Assembly (NCBI RefSeq): GCF_033705735.1
Contig: NZ_CP131130.1
Location: 2,607,001 to 2,671,000, forward strand
DNA length: 64,000 bases
DNA from: Shinella zoogloeoides
Lineage (GTDB): Bacteria; Pseudomonadota; Alphaproteobacteria; Rhizobiales; Rhizobiaceae
Reading direction: 5' to 3'
In this document: piece after piece, positions 17,246 through 27,629 of the stretch
Position numbering within the stretch: the first letter of the stretch is position 1
Layout: each line of letters opens with the position of its first letter
Translations under genes and position numbers: made by a program
The notes under the pieces: model-generated
Told to the model about the DNA's origin: nothing
Seen by the model: the letters and a program-made list of their open reading frames with translations, nothing else
The model's database searches: none

Positions 17246-19117
17246 TCAGTTGAGGCGCTTGAGGCGGCGGTGGATGGTGGAGCGGTTGACGCCGAGCTTG
17301 CGGGCGAGCGCGGAAACATTGTTGCCGCAGTCCGTGAGGGCCTGGCGCAGGGCGTCCTCGTCGCCGGGCCGGGCGGCGGCCGGTTCGGCGAAAAGGTGAT
17401 CCGGCAGGCTGTCGGTGCCGATGACGCCGCCCTCAGACAGCGCCGCCGCCACGCGCAACGCATTGGAAAGTTCCCGCAGGTTGCCCGGCCAGTCATGGGC
17501 GAGCAGCACGGCCCGCGCCGCCCTGTCGAGCCGGTAGGACGCGCCGTTCTCCTTCTCGATGCGGGCGAGAAGCTGGTCGACGAGCCAGCCGAGATCCTGC
17601 CGCTGCCGAAGCGCCGGCAGGCTGAGCGTCGCCGCGTTGAGGCGATAATAGAGGTCCTGCCGGAAGCGGCCTTCCCGCACCAGTTCGGCAAGGTCGCGAT
17701 GCGAGGCGGAGAGGACCCTCAGGCGCACCGCGCGCGCCTTGAGCGCCCCGACCGGCTGCACCTCGTTTTCCGAAAGCACGCGCAGGAGTCGGCCTTGCAG
17801 GGCAAGCGGCATGTCGCCGATCTCGTCGAGGAAGAGCGCGCCGCCGCTCGCTTCCTCAATCAGGCCGCGCTTGCCCTTCTGGCTGGCGCCGGTGAAGGCG
17901 CCCGGCGCATAGCCGAAGAGCTCGGATTCGATGAGGTGTTCGGGGATCGCCGCGCAATTCACCGCGACGAAGGCCCCGCTGCCGCCACAACCGTCATGGA
18001 TCGCCCGCGCCAGGAACTCCTTGCCGCTGCCCGTCTCGCCCTGGATGAGGATCGGGATATCGCGCGCCGCGAGCTTTGCCGCGCGCGCCTGCACCCGCTC
18101 CATCGCGGCGTCGCCGTTGCTGAGGTCCCGGAGCGCCCGCGGCAGGCGCGGCTGCGCCGGCACGGCCGAACGAAGATTGACCGCCGGCGCGACGGCGCTC
18201 GCGAACAGCACCAGCCCGTTGCGCGCCTGAAGCAGCCGCTCGCCGTTCGACCGGCCGCGCATGAAGCGCGGCAGGTCGTCGACGTCGATGTCGAAGACCT
18301 GCGAGATCGGCTGGCCGAGGAAATCGCGGGTGGAAAGGCCGGCAAGGTTCATCGAACGGGCGAGCGCGCCGAAGCCGCCATGGGTGAGGCCGGTGATGCG
18401 GCCGCTGCCGTCGAGGGCGATGGCGGCATCGGGATCGACATCGAGGAATTCCGGCGAGCGGGCAAGGCGCAGCACCCAGTCGTTGCGGGTGCGGGTAATG
18501 AGATTGGCAAGCTCGATGCGCCGCGCGGTGGAGGCGACGAGATGCAGCGCGAGCTGCTGGCTGGTCTTCACCGTCGGCGAGCGGAGCTGCGAGATGTCGA
18601 GCACGGCCGTCAGGCTGCCCAGCGTGTCGAAGACCGGCGCGGCGGTGCAGGTGAGGCCGATATGGCTGGTGTCGAAATGGTCGTCCTGATGGATGATGAC
18701 CGGCTCGCCGGAGACCATGCAGGCCCCGACCGCGCAGGTGCCCGCCCGGTTCTCCGACCACTCCGAACCGAGATAGAGCCCCGCCTTGCGCAACTGGTTG
18801 TCGAAGGTCGGGTCGCCCATGAAATCGACCGTGACGCCGCGCGCATCGGAAAGCAGCAGCACGTAGTTCTGTCCGGCCACCTGGTTGAACAGTGCTTCCA
18901 GGCCCGAACGGCCGATGCGGATCAGCTCCTCGGCCTGCTCGCGGTGCTCGCGCAGCTTCAGTTCGGGAACGATATAGGCTTCCTGCGCGACGGCCGGATC
19001 GAGCTTGTAGTCGTTGAGGCAGCGCAGCCAGGACTGGATGACGGGCGCATCGCGCGGGCTGACCGCGCCCATGCCGACGCGTTCGATCTCCCGTATGTGC
19101 GACAGCGTCGACACCAT
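17246..19117 (-). CDS. AcoR-like sigma-54-dependent transcriptional activator
   Basis: A 623-aa activator of the AcoR type. The N-terminal GAF-like sensor (about 70-205) contains ENRAGTCAVG and IGLTCTAAPVFD. A PAS-like region covers about 220-310. The AAA+ domain has Walker A GETGSGKE (360-367), the sigma-54 contact GAFTGA (406-411) and Walker B GALFLDEIGDM. A FIS-type helix-turn-helix ends the protein (LGVNRSTIHRRLKRL). ATG 19117 is chosen for its GGAGG at 8 bases; the longer frame starting at 19147 is not needed. It is predicted to activate the operon at 16011-17084 and 14147-15946. Acetoin-like effectors are typical of the family but not proven here. Confidence 0.92.
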   Translation of the reverse strand: MVSTLSHIREIERVGMGAVSPRDAPVIQSWLRCLNDYKLDPAVAQEAYIVPELKLREHREQAEELIRIGRSGLEALFNQVAGQNYVLLLSDARGVTVDFMGDPTFDNQLRKAGLYLGSEWSENRAGTCAVGACMVSGEPVIIHQDDHFDTSHIGLTCTAAPVFDTLGSLTAVLDISQLRSPTVKTSQQLALHLVASTARRIELANLITRTRNDWVLRLARSPEFLDVDPDAAIALDGSGRITGLTHGGFGALARSMNLAGLSTRDFLGQPISQVFDIDVDDLPRFMRGRSNGERLLQARNGLVLFASAVAPAVNLRSAVPAQPRLPRALRDLSNGDAAMERVQARAAKLAARDIPILIQGETGSGKEFLARAIHDGCGGSGAFVAVNCAAIPEHLIESELFGYAPGAFTGASQKGKRGLIEEASGGALFLDEIGDMPLALQGRLLRVLSENEVQPVGALKARAVRLRVLSASHRDLAELVREGRFRQDLYYRLNAATLSLPALRQRQDLGWLVDQLLARIEKENGASYRLDRAARAVLLAHDWPGNLRELSNALRVAAALSEGGVIGTDSLPDHLFAEPAAARPGDEDALRQALTDCGNNVSALARKLGVNRSTIHRRLKRLN

Positions 19118-19184
19118 CCAGACATCCTCCCGCGCGCATGGTCGCACAGGAGGGCCCGTCCGGCAATCGCCCCGCTATCCGTCC

Positions 19185-20663
19185 TTAGTCGGCCTTCCAG
19201 TGCGGATAGGTCGGCGGGAACATCGTCTCGACGGAAGGATGCCCCCAGCTGCGCTCGGGATATTTGGCGACCAGCCCGTCGAACTGCGCCTGCGCCTGTC
19301 TCCGCGCCGCCTTGATGTCGATGCCGGCCACCTCGCCGTCGCGCATGGAGAGCCGCCCGTCGACGAAGACGGCGCGCGTCACCCGGCCGGTCGCGCCGAA
19401 GATCAACGATTGCACCGGGTCGACCGTCGGCGCGAAGCGCGGGTCCGAGAGGTCGAAGATGGCGATGTCGGCCTTGGAGCCCGGCTGCAGGCGGCCGATA
19501 TCCGAGCGGCCGAGCGCATCGGCCCCACCGAGCGTCGCCGCGTCGAAGACCTCCGCCGTCGAAAGCCCCGCCTCGCCCGCCGCGATGCGGCCGGTCATCA
19601 GCGCGACGGCCATGTTCAGCACCATGTCGGGCGGCGTCGTGTCCGTGCCCATGCCGATGCGGATGCCGAGATCGCGGCAGCGGCGGAAAGAGTTGAGATA
19701 TTCGCCGCCGCGCGCATAGACCAGCGGGCAATGGGCGATGGTCACGCCATGCTTCGCATAGAGGTCGAGGTCCTCCGGCTCGGCCTGCACCGCATGCGGC
19801 GCGATCAGCCGCTCGTTGAGGAGGCCGTGGCGCGCCATCCATTGCGGCGCGGTGGTGCCGTGCAGACGGGCGACGGTCTGGCGCTCCATCTTGCCCTGCG
19901 CCATATGCAGGCGCACCGGCAGGTTCATCTCGGCGGAAGCCGCCATGGTGCGCTGGAGAAGCGCCAGCGTCGAGGTCTCCACCCGGTCCGGCGCGAGCAT
20001 GCCCTGCACCAGCCCCTCGTGGCGGCCGGCGATGCGGCCGGCAAAGGCGATGGCGTCCTCCAGCCCCTTGAGGCCCCGCGCCTCGTCGAAGACCGGCTCA
20101 AGCTGGCCCGGCGCCTCGCAGACCATGCCGCCCGAACGATAGGCCGGGCCGAGCCAGACGCGCAGGCCGAGATCGCCCGCCGCATCCGCCGCACCCTCGA
20201 ACTCGGCGACCGTTTCCGCCCATTCGCGATAGAACAGCGAGGCGATGGGCAGCGCCGAGGTGACGCCGCTCAGGAGCAGCTGCGCGAAGGCGAAGCGCTT
20301 CTGGAAGACGAGCTGCTCCGGCGTGTACATCTCGTAGGGGCCGCGCTCGACATAGCTGCGCGGCCAGACGCGGCCCGTCGCCCAGCCGGGACCGTAGTCG
20401 ATGGTCAGGACTGTGGTGTCGATGTCCGACAGGGCGTCGAGATCGACGAAACCGGGCGAGACCAGCGCATCGCCAAGTTCGATGCGCCGCGCCACCTCGC
20501 CGGGAAAGCGCGGGCCGACATAGACGACCTCCTGCCCCTCGATGACGATCTCGCCGTCGGTCAGAAGCCTGTGGCGGCCGTTTTCATGGGCGACGATCCA
20601 GCGGGCGGAGAGCGCGGTGCGGCCTTCCGGGCGGCGGCCGAGGACGAGGTCGGAAAGGGTCAT
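19185..20663 (-). CDS. Amidohydrolase-superfamily protein lacking the HxH metal motif
   Basis: A 492-aa protein with the amidohydrolase composite fold (N- and C-terminal beta-sandwich plus TIM barrel). Later barrel motifs are present: LHMAQGK, IAPHAVQ, HCPLVYARGG and MGTDTTPPD. The normal strand-1 metal motif (GFVDxHxH) reads GFVDLDALSDID at residues 71-82, so both metal-binding histidines are replaced. It is the last gene of the ABC-transporter/hydrolase operon, 32 bp after another amidohydrolase. It may use a single metal held by the remaining His/Asp or be a structurally related non-hydrolase; the substrate is unknown. Confidence 0.8.
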   Translation of the reverse strand: MTLSDLVLGRRPEGRTALSARWIVAHENGRHRLLTDGEIVIEGQEVVYVGPRFPGEVARRIELGDALVSPGFVDLDALSDIDTTVLTIDYGPGWATGRVWPRSYVERGPYEMYTPEQLVFQKRFAFAQLLLSGVTSALPIASLFYREWAETVAEFEGAADAAGDLGLRVWLGPAYRSGGMVCEAPGQLEPVFDEARGLKGLEDAIAFAGRIAGRHEGLVQGMLAPDRVETSTLALLQRTMAASAEMNLPVRLHMAQGKMERQTVARLHGTTAPQWMARHGLLNERLIAPHAVQAEPEDLDLYAKHGVTIAHCPLVYARGGEYLNSFRRCRDLGIRIGMGTDTTPPDMVLNMAVALMTGRIAAGEAGLSTAEVFDAATLGGADALGRSDIGRLQPGSKADIAIFDLSDPRFAPTVDPVQSLIFGATGRVTRAVFVDGRLSMRDGEVAGIDIKAARRQAQAQFDGLVAKYPERSWGHPSVETMFPPTYPHWKAD

Positions 20664-20695
20664 GGATCTATCCAGTCTGGCAATCGGATTTCAAA

Positions 20696-22138
20696 CTATT
20701 CGATAAGGTCGAGGTCGCGGCTGTGCCCCCAGAACATCCGGGGCGTCTCCAGCGCATAACGCAGGCCGAGGCGATCGATCATCAGGTCGGCCTCGCGCTG
20801 GGCGGCGTCCAGCACCGCGTCCTGATCGACATGGACCGGCTTGCGGTCGCGCAGCAGCACCCTGCCGCCGACGAGGACGGTGTGCACGTCGTTGCCATTG
20901 GCGAAATAGGTGACGCGGTATTCCGGCATATGGGCGGGATAGAGATGCGGCCGGCGCAGGTCGACGAGGATGACGTCAGCCTTCTTGCCCGGCTCCAGCG
21001 AGCCGATCTCGCTTTCGAGGCCGACCACGCGGGCGGCATCGATGGTGCACATTTCCAGCGCCTTGCCCGGTGGCAGCCAGCTCGGGTCGTGGAAATGGGT
21101 GCGGTGGTAGTGCATGCATTGCTGCATGTGGCGGAACATGTCCGCCGAACGGTCCGGCGCGGTCGCATCCGAGCCGATGACGACGGTGACGCCGGCATCC
21201 AGAAGCTCCGTCACCGGGCAGCGCGCGAGGATGGCGGCGACGGCGCTCGGATTGTGCACGATGGTCGTGCCGGTCTTGGCGCAGATCGCGATCTCCTCCT
21301 CGTCCAGTCCGGTCGCATGAGACAGCAGCGTGCGCGGGCCGAGAATGCCGATCTCGTTCGCGATGCGGACGCTGCCCTTGGTGTGGCCGTCCTGCGTGAA
21401 GACGAGGCCGCGCTCTTCCGCATATTGCTTGACCGCGCGCGACTGGGCGACGGCCTCTTCGGCACCCGCTGCATCCCGATAACCGCGATGCAGCGTCGGC
21501 GTCAGCAGGGCGACGTGCAGGCGGCCGTCATGGCTGCCGTGCCAGCGGTCGATGAGGGTCTTGCAGGTGGCGAACTGCCGGTCGAAGGAAACCGGATAAT
21601 CCGTCCGCGTCTCGCCCTCCCAGCGCGCATAGGTCAGCGGATGCGGCGGGCGCGTCGTGCCGACGGCGACCACCGAGCGCGTGCCGATGCCGAGCACGCC
21701 TTCCATATGCGCATCGCCATAGACCGGCTCGTCCGTGCGCATGATGGAATCGCCGCCGCCGAGCAGCGAGACACCCGTGGTGACACCGAAGCGCAGGCGC
21801 TCCAGCGCCGCGAGCTGCGCCTCGGCGAACCAGAATTCCGGCGTGGAGCCGACCGTATAGGCCCCGCGGCACGCCTGGTACCACGGATCGCTCTTGCCGC
21901 CGCCCAGCGTCTTGATCAGGCCATGGCCCGCATGGGCGTGGGCGTCGACGAAGCCCGGCATGATCGCCATGCCGCGCGCATCGATGACCTCGCGGGCAGG
22001 ATGCGCCGCCTCCACCTCCGCCGTCGGGCCGACGGCGACGATGCGGTCCCCGGTGATGGCCACCGCCCCGTCGGCGATGATCCGGCGCTCCGGATCGATG
22101 GCGATGACGGTACCGTTCTTGATGAGGATATCGGCCAT
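20696..22138 (-). CDS. Amidohydrolase (chlorohydrolase/deaminase type)
   Basis: A 480-aa metal-dependent hydrolase of the ATZ/TRZ-guanine deaminase branch. Metal ligands are H67 and H69 in GFVDAHAHAGHGLIK, with VFTQDGHTKGS, LLSHATGLDE and VIGSDATAPD later in the barrel. ATG 22138 is preceded by GGGAGA; the longer frame upstream overlaps the transporter and was rejected. It lies 17 bp after the ABC ATPase. It is clearly paralogous to the enzyme at 27630-28997 (shared DMFRxM, EIGSLExGKxADI and RPHLxP segments). The likely substrate is an imported amide, ureide, purine- or triazine-like N-heterocycle. Confidence 0.87.
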   Translation of the reverse strand: MADILIKNGTVIAIDPERRIIADGAVAITGDRIVAVGPTAEVEAAHPAREVIDARGMAIMPGFVDAHAHAGHGLIKTLGGGKSDPWYQACRGAYTVGSTPEFWFAEAQLAALERLRFGVTTGVSLLGGGDSIMRTDEPVYGDAHMEGVLGIGTRSVVAVGTTRPPHPLTYARWEGETRTDYPVSFDRQFATCKTLIDRWHGSHDGRLHVALLTPTLHRGYRDAAGAEEAVAQSRAVKQYAEERGLVFTQDGHTKGSVRIANEIGILGPRTLLSHATGLDEEEIAICAKTGTTIVHNPSAVAAILARCPVTELLDAGVTVVIGSDATAPDRSADMFRHMQQCMHYHRTHFHDPSWLPPGKALEMCTIDAARVVGLESEIGSLEPGKKADVILVDLRRPHLYPAHMPEYRVTYFANGNDVHTVLVGGRVLLRDRKPVHVDQDAVLDAAQREADLMIDRLGLRYALETPRMFWGHSRDLDLIE

Positions 22139-22155
22139 GGAGGGTCTCCCTTCAG

Positions 22156-23874
<1,719 letters not shown>

Positions 23875-23875
23875 C

Positions 23876-24772
23876 TCAGCGGGCCATCAGTTTCGGGTTG
23901 AAGCGGTCGCGCAGATAGTCGCCGATCACGTTGACGGCGAGCACGAGGACGACGAGCACCGCCGCCGGCATGACGGCGATCCACCAGAGGCCGGAGAACA
24001 GGAACTGGTTGCCGACGCGGATCAGCGTGCCGAGCGAGGGATAGGTCGGCGGCATGCCGGCGCCGAGGAAGGAGAGCGTCGCCTCCGTCAGGATCGCGCC
24101 GGCGAGGTTGATCGTGGCGATGACCATGACCGAGCTCATGACGTTCGGCAGGATATGCCGGCCCATGATGCGCCCGGAGGGCAGGCCGATCACCTTGGCA
24201 GCGCGCACATAGTCGCGCGCCACCTCCACCATGGTCGAGGCGCGCACCGTGCGGGCATATTGCACCCATTCGTTGACGGCGATGGAGAAGATCAGCACCA
24301 GCGGCGCCCAGGTCAGCATCGTGTCGGCGCTGAACTGCGCCCGGGCGATGCCGCTGATGAGGAGCGCGACCAGGATGGTCGGGAAGCTGACGAGCACGTC
24401 GGCGATACGCATGACGATGCTGTCGACGATGCCGCCGAAGAAGCCGGCGACAAGGCCGAGGATCACGCCGAGCGCGGCGGAAAACAGCACCGCACCGAGG
24501 CCGATGACGACGGAAATGCGCAGGCCGAACAGGATGACCGAGACGAGGTCGCGGCCCTGGTTGTCCGTACCGAGGAGGAAGCGCGGATCGCCGCCGTCCA
24601 TGAAGGAAGGCGGGATCTCCATGTCGATGAGCGAGTAGGAAGAAACGTCGCGCGGGTCCATCGGCGCGATCATCGGCGCGAAGAGGACGAGCACGAGCAT
24701 GACGGCGAGCACGAGGCCGGCGATCATCACGGAAACCGGCGGAAGCCGGCGCATCAGGGATTGCGTGGCCAT
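23876..24772 (-). CDS. Dipeptide-type ABC transporter permease (DppC-like)
   Basis: A 298-aa permease with the DppC/OppC N-terminal region (APMIAPMDPRD, LLGTDNQGRDLVSVILFG) and the EAA loop VRAAKVIGLPSGRIMGRHILP. The start is the ATG in TAATG that shares a base with the upstream permease stop. The protein has about six membrane segments. It is part of the SBP-B-C-DF importer. Confidence 0.92.
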   Translation of the reverse strand: MATQSLMRRLPPVSVMIAGLVLAVMLVLVLFAPMIAPMDPRDVSSYSLIDMEIPPSFMDGGDPRFLLGTDNQGRDLVSVILFGLRISVVIGLGAVLFSAALGVILGLVAGFFGGIVDSIVMRIADVLVSFPTILVALLISGIARAQFSADTMLTWAPLVLIFSIAVNEWVQYARTVRASTMVEVARDYVRAAKVIGLPSGRIMGRHILPNVMSSVMVIATINLAGAILTEATLSFLGAGMPPTYPSLGTLIRVGNQFLFSGLWWIAVMPAAVLVVLVLAVNVIGDYLRDRFNPKLMAR

Positions 24773-25737
24773 TATCGTGTCCTCAGGCGCGGATCGATGA
24801 AGGTGTAGAGAATGTCGACGATCATGTTGATCATGACGAAGAGGAAGCCGACGAAGAGCAGGTAGGCGGCGAGCACCGGCATGTCGGGATAGCCGACGGC
24901 ATTGGTGAAGAGCAGGCCCATGCCCGGCCACTGGAACACCGTCTCGGTGACGATGGCGAAGGCGATGAGCTGGCCGATCTGAAGGCCGGTGACGGTGACG
25001 ACCGGCATCAGCGCGTTGCGCAGCGCAAGGCGGCCGTAGATATAGGCGCGCGGCAGGCCGCGGGCGAAGGCGAAGCGGATATAATCCGACGACAGCACGT
25101 CGATCATCTCCGAGCGCACCAGCCGCATGATCAGCGTGAGCTGGAAGAGCGCCAGCGTGATCGACGGCAGGATCAGCGACTTCAGGCCCGATAGGGTGAG
25201 GAAACCCGTCTGCCAGAAGCCGAGATCGACGAGGTCGCCGCGGCCGGACGAAGGCAGCCAGCGCAGATTGACCGCGAAGACGAGGATCAGCAGCAGGCCG
25301 GTGACGAAAGTGGGCATGGAGATGCCGACGAGCGTTGCCGACTGGGTGAAGCGCGAGAGGAAGGAATGCGGTTTCAGCGCGCAGAGCACGCCGAGCGGAA
25401 TGCCGATGCACAGCGCCAGCAGCGTGGCGACGATGACGAGTTCCAGCGTCGCCGGAAGGCGGCTCATCAGGAGGCCGACGACCGGCTGCTGGTAGCGGAA
25501 GCTCGTGCCGAGATTGCCGGTCAGCACCTGGCCGACGAAATCGAGGAACTGCGTGACGATGGGCTTGTCGAGGCCGAGCGCCATGCGCAGGGCGTCCTTT
25601 TCCGCCTGGGTCGCGCCTTCGCGCACCATGGAGGCGACGGGATCGCCGACGAAGCGGAACATGACGAAGGCGACGGCTGTCACGGCGAGCATCACGAGGA
25701 TGGCCTGCAGAAGCCTCACGGAAAGAAGTCTGAGCAT
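24772..25737 (-). CDS. Dipeptide-type ABC transporter permease (DppB-like)
   Basis: A 321-aa permease of the DppB/OppB branch. The N-terminal MLRLLSVRLLQAILVM segment and FRFVGDPV are typical, as is the C-terminal EAA loop DYIRFAFARGLPRAYIYGRLALRNA. It overlaps the DppC-like gene by one base. A 157-bp gap with a stable hairpin separates it from the binding-protein gene. Confidence 0.92.
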   Translation of the reverse strand: MLRLLSVRLLQAILVMLAVTAVAFVMFRFVGDPVASMVREGATQAEKDALRMALGLDKPIVTQFLDFVGQVLTGNLGTSFRYQQPVVGLLMSRLPATLELVIVATLLALCIGIPLGVLCALKPHSFLSRFTQSATLVGISMPTFVTGLLLILVFAVNLRWLPSSGRGDLVDLGFWQTGFLTLSGLKSLILPSITLALFQLTLIMRLVRSEMIDVLSSDYIRFAFARGLPRAYIYGRLALRNALMPVVTVTGLQIGQLIAFAIVTETVFQWPGMGLLFTNAVGYPDMPVLAAYLLFVGFLFVMINMIVDILYTFIDPRLRTR

Positions 25738-25847
25738 CGGAATGGTCCTTCAGGGAGCGATCATGCCCTGGGGGCGGAAACCGGGCCGTTGCGCTCCCGC
25801 TTCCTCCCGGCTTCTCGCCTGCGGAAAATGGAGCCCGGATGCCGATC

Positions 25848-25877
25848 GGTCCCGGCCTGCTTTCGCCTGCCGGGACC
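25848..25877 (-). other. Hairpin between the substrate-binding protein and DppB-like genes
   Basis: A perfect 9-bp inverted repeat (GGTCCCGGC / GCCGGGACC) with a 12-base loop starts 17 bases after the binding-protein stop. There is no T-tract. It probably stabilises or partly terminates the binding-protein message, giving more of that subunit than of the membrane parts. Confidence 0.55.
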
Positions 25878-25894
25878 AGCCGTGGGAGAACCCG

Positions 25895-27469
25895 CTACTT
25901 TTTGACCTGCGCGAACCACGGGCGAACGTATTCGTCCGGGAACTGCGGGATGTCGACCTTGTCGCTCATGGCCCAGGCGACCGGCTGCTGGTGCAGCGGA
26001 ATGAACAGGGCCTCGTCATGGGTGATGCGGAAGGCTTCCTTCAGCATGTCGATGCGCTTGGCCTCGTCGAGTTCCACCGCGGCCGAGCGGGCGAGCGCGT
26101 CGATGCGCGGGTCCGAAAGGCCGTTCGGATTGGAGCCGCCATAGGTGCCGTCATTGGTGGCGAGCAGCGCCTGCAGGACGCTGTAGCCGTCCATTGCCGG
26201 CAGCGAGGCCCAGCCGAGCAGGTAGACGTCGAGTTCGCCATTGTCCATGCGCGGGAAATAGGTCGTCTTGCTTTCGACGTTGAGGTCGACCTTCACGCCG
26301 ATCTTCGCCCACATGGAGGAGATCGCAAGGCAGATCTGCTCGTCGGCGATGTAGCGGTCGTTGGAGCAGGAAAGGCCCGTCTTGAAGCCGTCCGGATAAC
26401 CGGCCTCGGCCATCAGCGCCTTCGCCTTGTCGACATCGTATTCCAGCGGCACGTCGATGGCGTCGTCATGGCCGGTGACGGCCGGGGCGACGAGCATGCC
26501 GGCGACGCGCGACTTGCCGCGCATCAGCCGCTTCTGGATCGTGTTGAGGTCGATGGCGTGCCAGAGCGCCTGGCGCACCTTCTCGTTCAGCATGGGGTTC
26601 GGCACGCCCGGATCGGCATGCAGTTCCTTCTTGAAGTTCAACGCCAGCATGATGGTGCGCAGCGAGGGGTTTTCCACGACCTTCAGCCCGTCGGTGGAGG
26701 CGATGCGGTCGATATCCTGCAGCGGAACCGGCGCGATCATGTCGACCTCGCCGGAAAGCAGCGCGGCGACGCGCGTCGCGTCGGAGGCGATCGGGCGGAA
26801 TTCCACTTCCGTCAGGTTATGCTCGGGCTTGTCCCACCAGTCCTTGTTGACCTCGAAGACCGAGCGGGAATCCGGCTCGTAGCTCTTCAGCTTGAAGGGA
26901 CCGGTGCCGTTGGCGTGGGCGCTGGCATAGGTGACGACGCCGGTCGCCGTGTTGCCCGGCTTCAGCGCGTCGTGCTCGGCCATCCACGGCTTGCTCATGA
27001 TGTAAATGGCGGCAAGGTCGTTGAGCAGCAGCGGATAGGGGCCGCGCAGGATGAGGTCGACCGTGTAGTCGTCCACCTTCTCGACGCCGGTGACGGCGGA
27101 GAGGTTCTCGCGGTTGCGCGCGCCGGGATCGATCTGGCGCTCGATGGTGGCCACCACGTCGTCGGCATTGAAGGGCTGGCCTTCATGGAACTTCACGCCC
27201 TGGCGCAGCTTGAAGCGCCAGCGGGTCGGCTCGACGATCTCCCAGGACGTGGCAAGCGCCGGCTCGAGCTTCAGCTCCTTGTTGCGGCGGACCAGCGGGT
27301 CGAAGACCATGTGCTGGACGCTCTGCGTAAAGCTGTCGACCTGGGCGTTCGGATCGTAGGAGATGACGTCGCCCGAGGCCGACCAGCGCAGCGTTTCGGC
27401 AAGGGCGGGGGTGGAAAGCGGCGCCAGCACGGCAAGCCCCGCCAAAAGGGTTTTCAGATAGGTTTTCAC
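25895..27469 (-). CDS. Dipeptide-type ABC transporter substrate-binding protein (SBP_bac_5)
   Basis: A 524-aa periplasmic binding protein of the DppA/OppA family (ETLRWSASGDVISYDPNAQ and EPTRWRFKLRQGVKFHEG). I prefer the GTG at 27469: it gives a clean signal peptide (V/M-KTYLKTLLAGLAVLAPLS, cut after ALA) and has GGGAGA six bases upstream. A TTG 33 bases further out is the only longer choice. The divergent promoter region 27470-27629 contains the inverted repeat GTATGC-N17-GCATAC. The ligand is not predictable, but four amidohydrolases nearby suggest an N-containing amide or ring compound. Confidence 0.9.
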   Translation of the reverse strand: MKTYLKTLLAGLAVLAPLSTPALAETLRWSASGDVISYDPNAQVDSFTQSVQHMVFDPLVRRNKELKLEPALATSWEIVEPTRWRFKLRQGVKFHEGQPFNADDVVATIERQIDPGARNRENLSAVTGVEKVDDYTVDLILRGPYPLLLNDLAAIYIMSKPWMAEHDALKPGNTATGVVTYASAHANGTGPFKLKSYEPDSRSVFEVNKDWWDKPEHNLTEVEFRPIASDATRVAALLSGEVDMIAPVPLQDIDRIASTDGLKVVENPSLRTIMLALNFKKELHADPGVPNPMLNEKVRQALWHAIDLNTIQKRLMRGKSRVAGMLVAPAVTGHDDAIDVPLEYDVDKAKALMAEAGYPDGFKTGLSCSNDRYIADEQICLAISSMWAKIGVKVDLNVESKTTYFPRMDNGELDVYLLGWASLPAMDGYSVLQALLATNDGTYGGSNPNGLSDPRIDALARSAAVELDEAKRIDMLKEAFRITHDEALFIPLHQQPVAWAMSDKVDIPQFPDEYVRPWFAQVKK

Positions 27470-27486
27470 CAGGATCTCCCAAGTTT

Positions 27487-27515
27487 GTATGCTTGTTCCC
27501 AAAAAATTTGCATAC
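27487..27515. promoter_or_regulatory. Inverted repeat, probable operator in the divergent amidohydrolase/ABC promoter
   Basis: GTATGC (27487-27492) and GCATAC (27510-27515) form an inverted repeat inside the 160-bp, AT-rich divergent region. A second element, TTCGCATGCAAT at 27599-27610, resembles the GCATGCAA element upstream of the GntR gene near 5591. A shared FCD-type GntR regulator is possible but not shown. Confidence 0.4.
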
Positions 27516-27629
27516 GATTATTTTCAATATGACTGTACATAACATGCGCGCAATATCAAGATACAAAGATTAGGCCTTGCGCACATGACATGGCGCAATT
27601 CGCATGCAATCACTGCGGGAGGAAATTCG

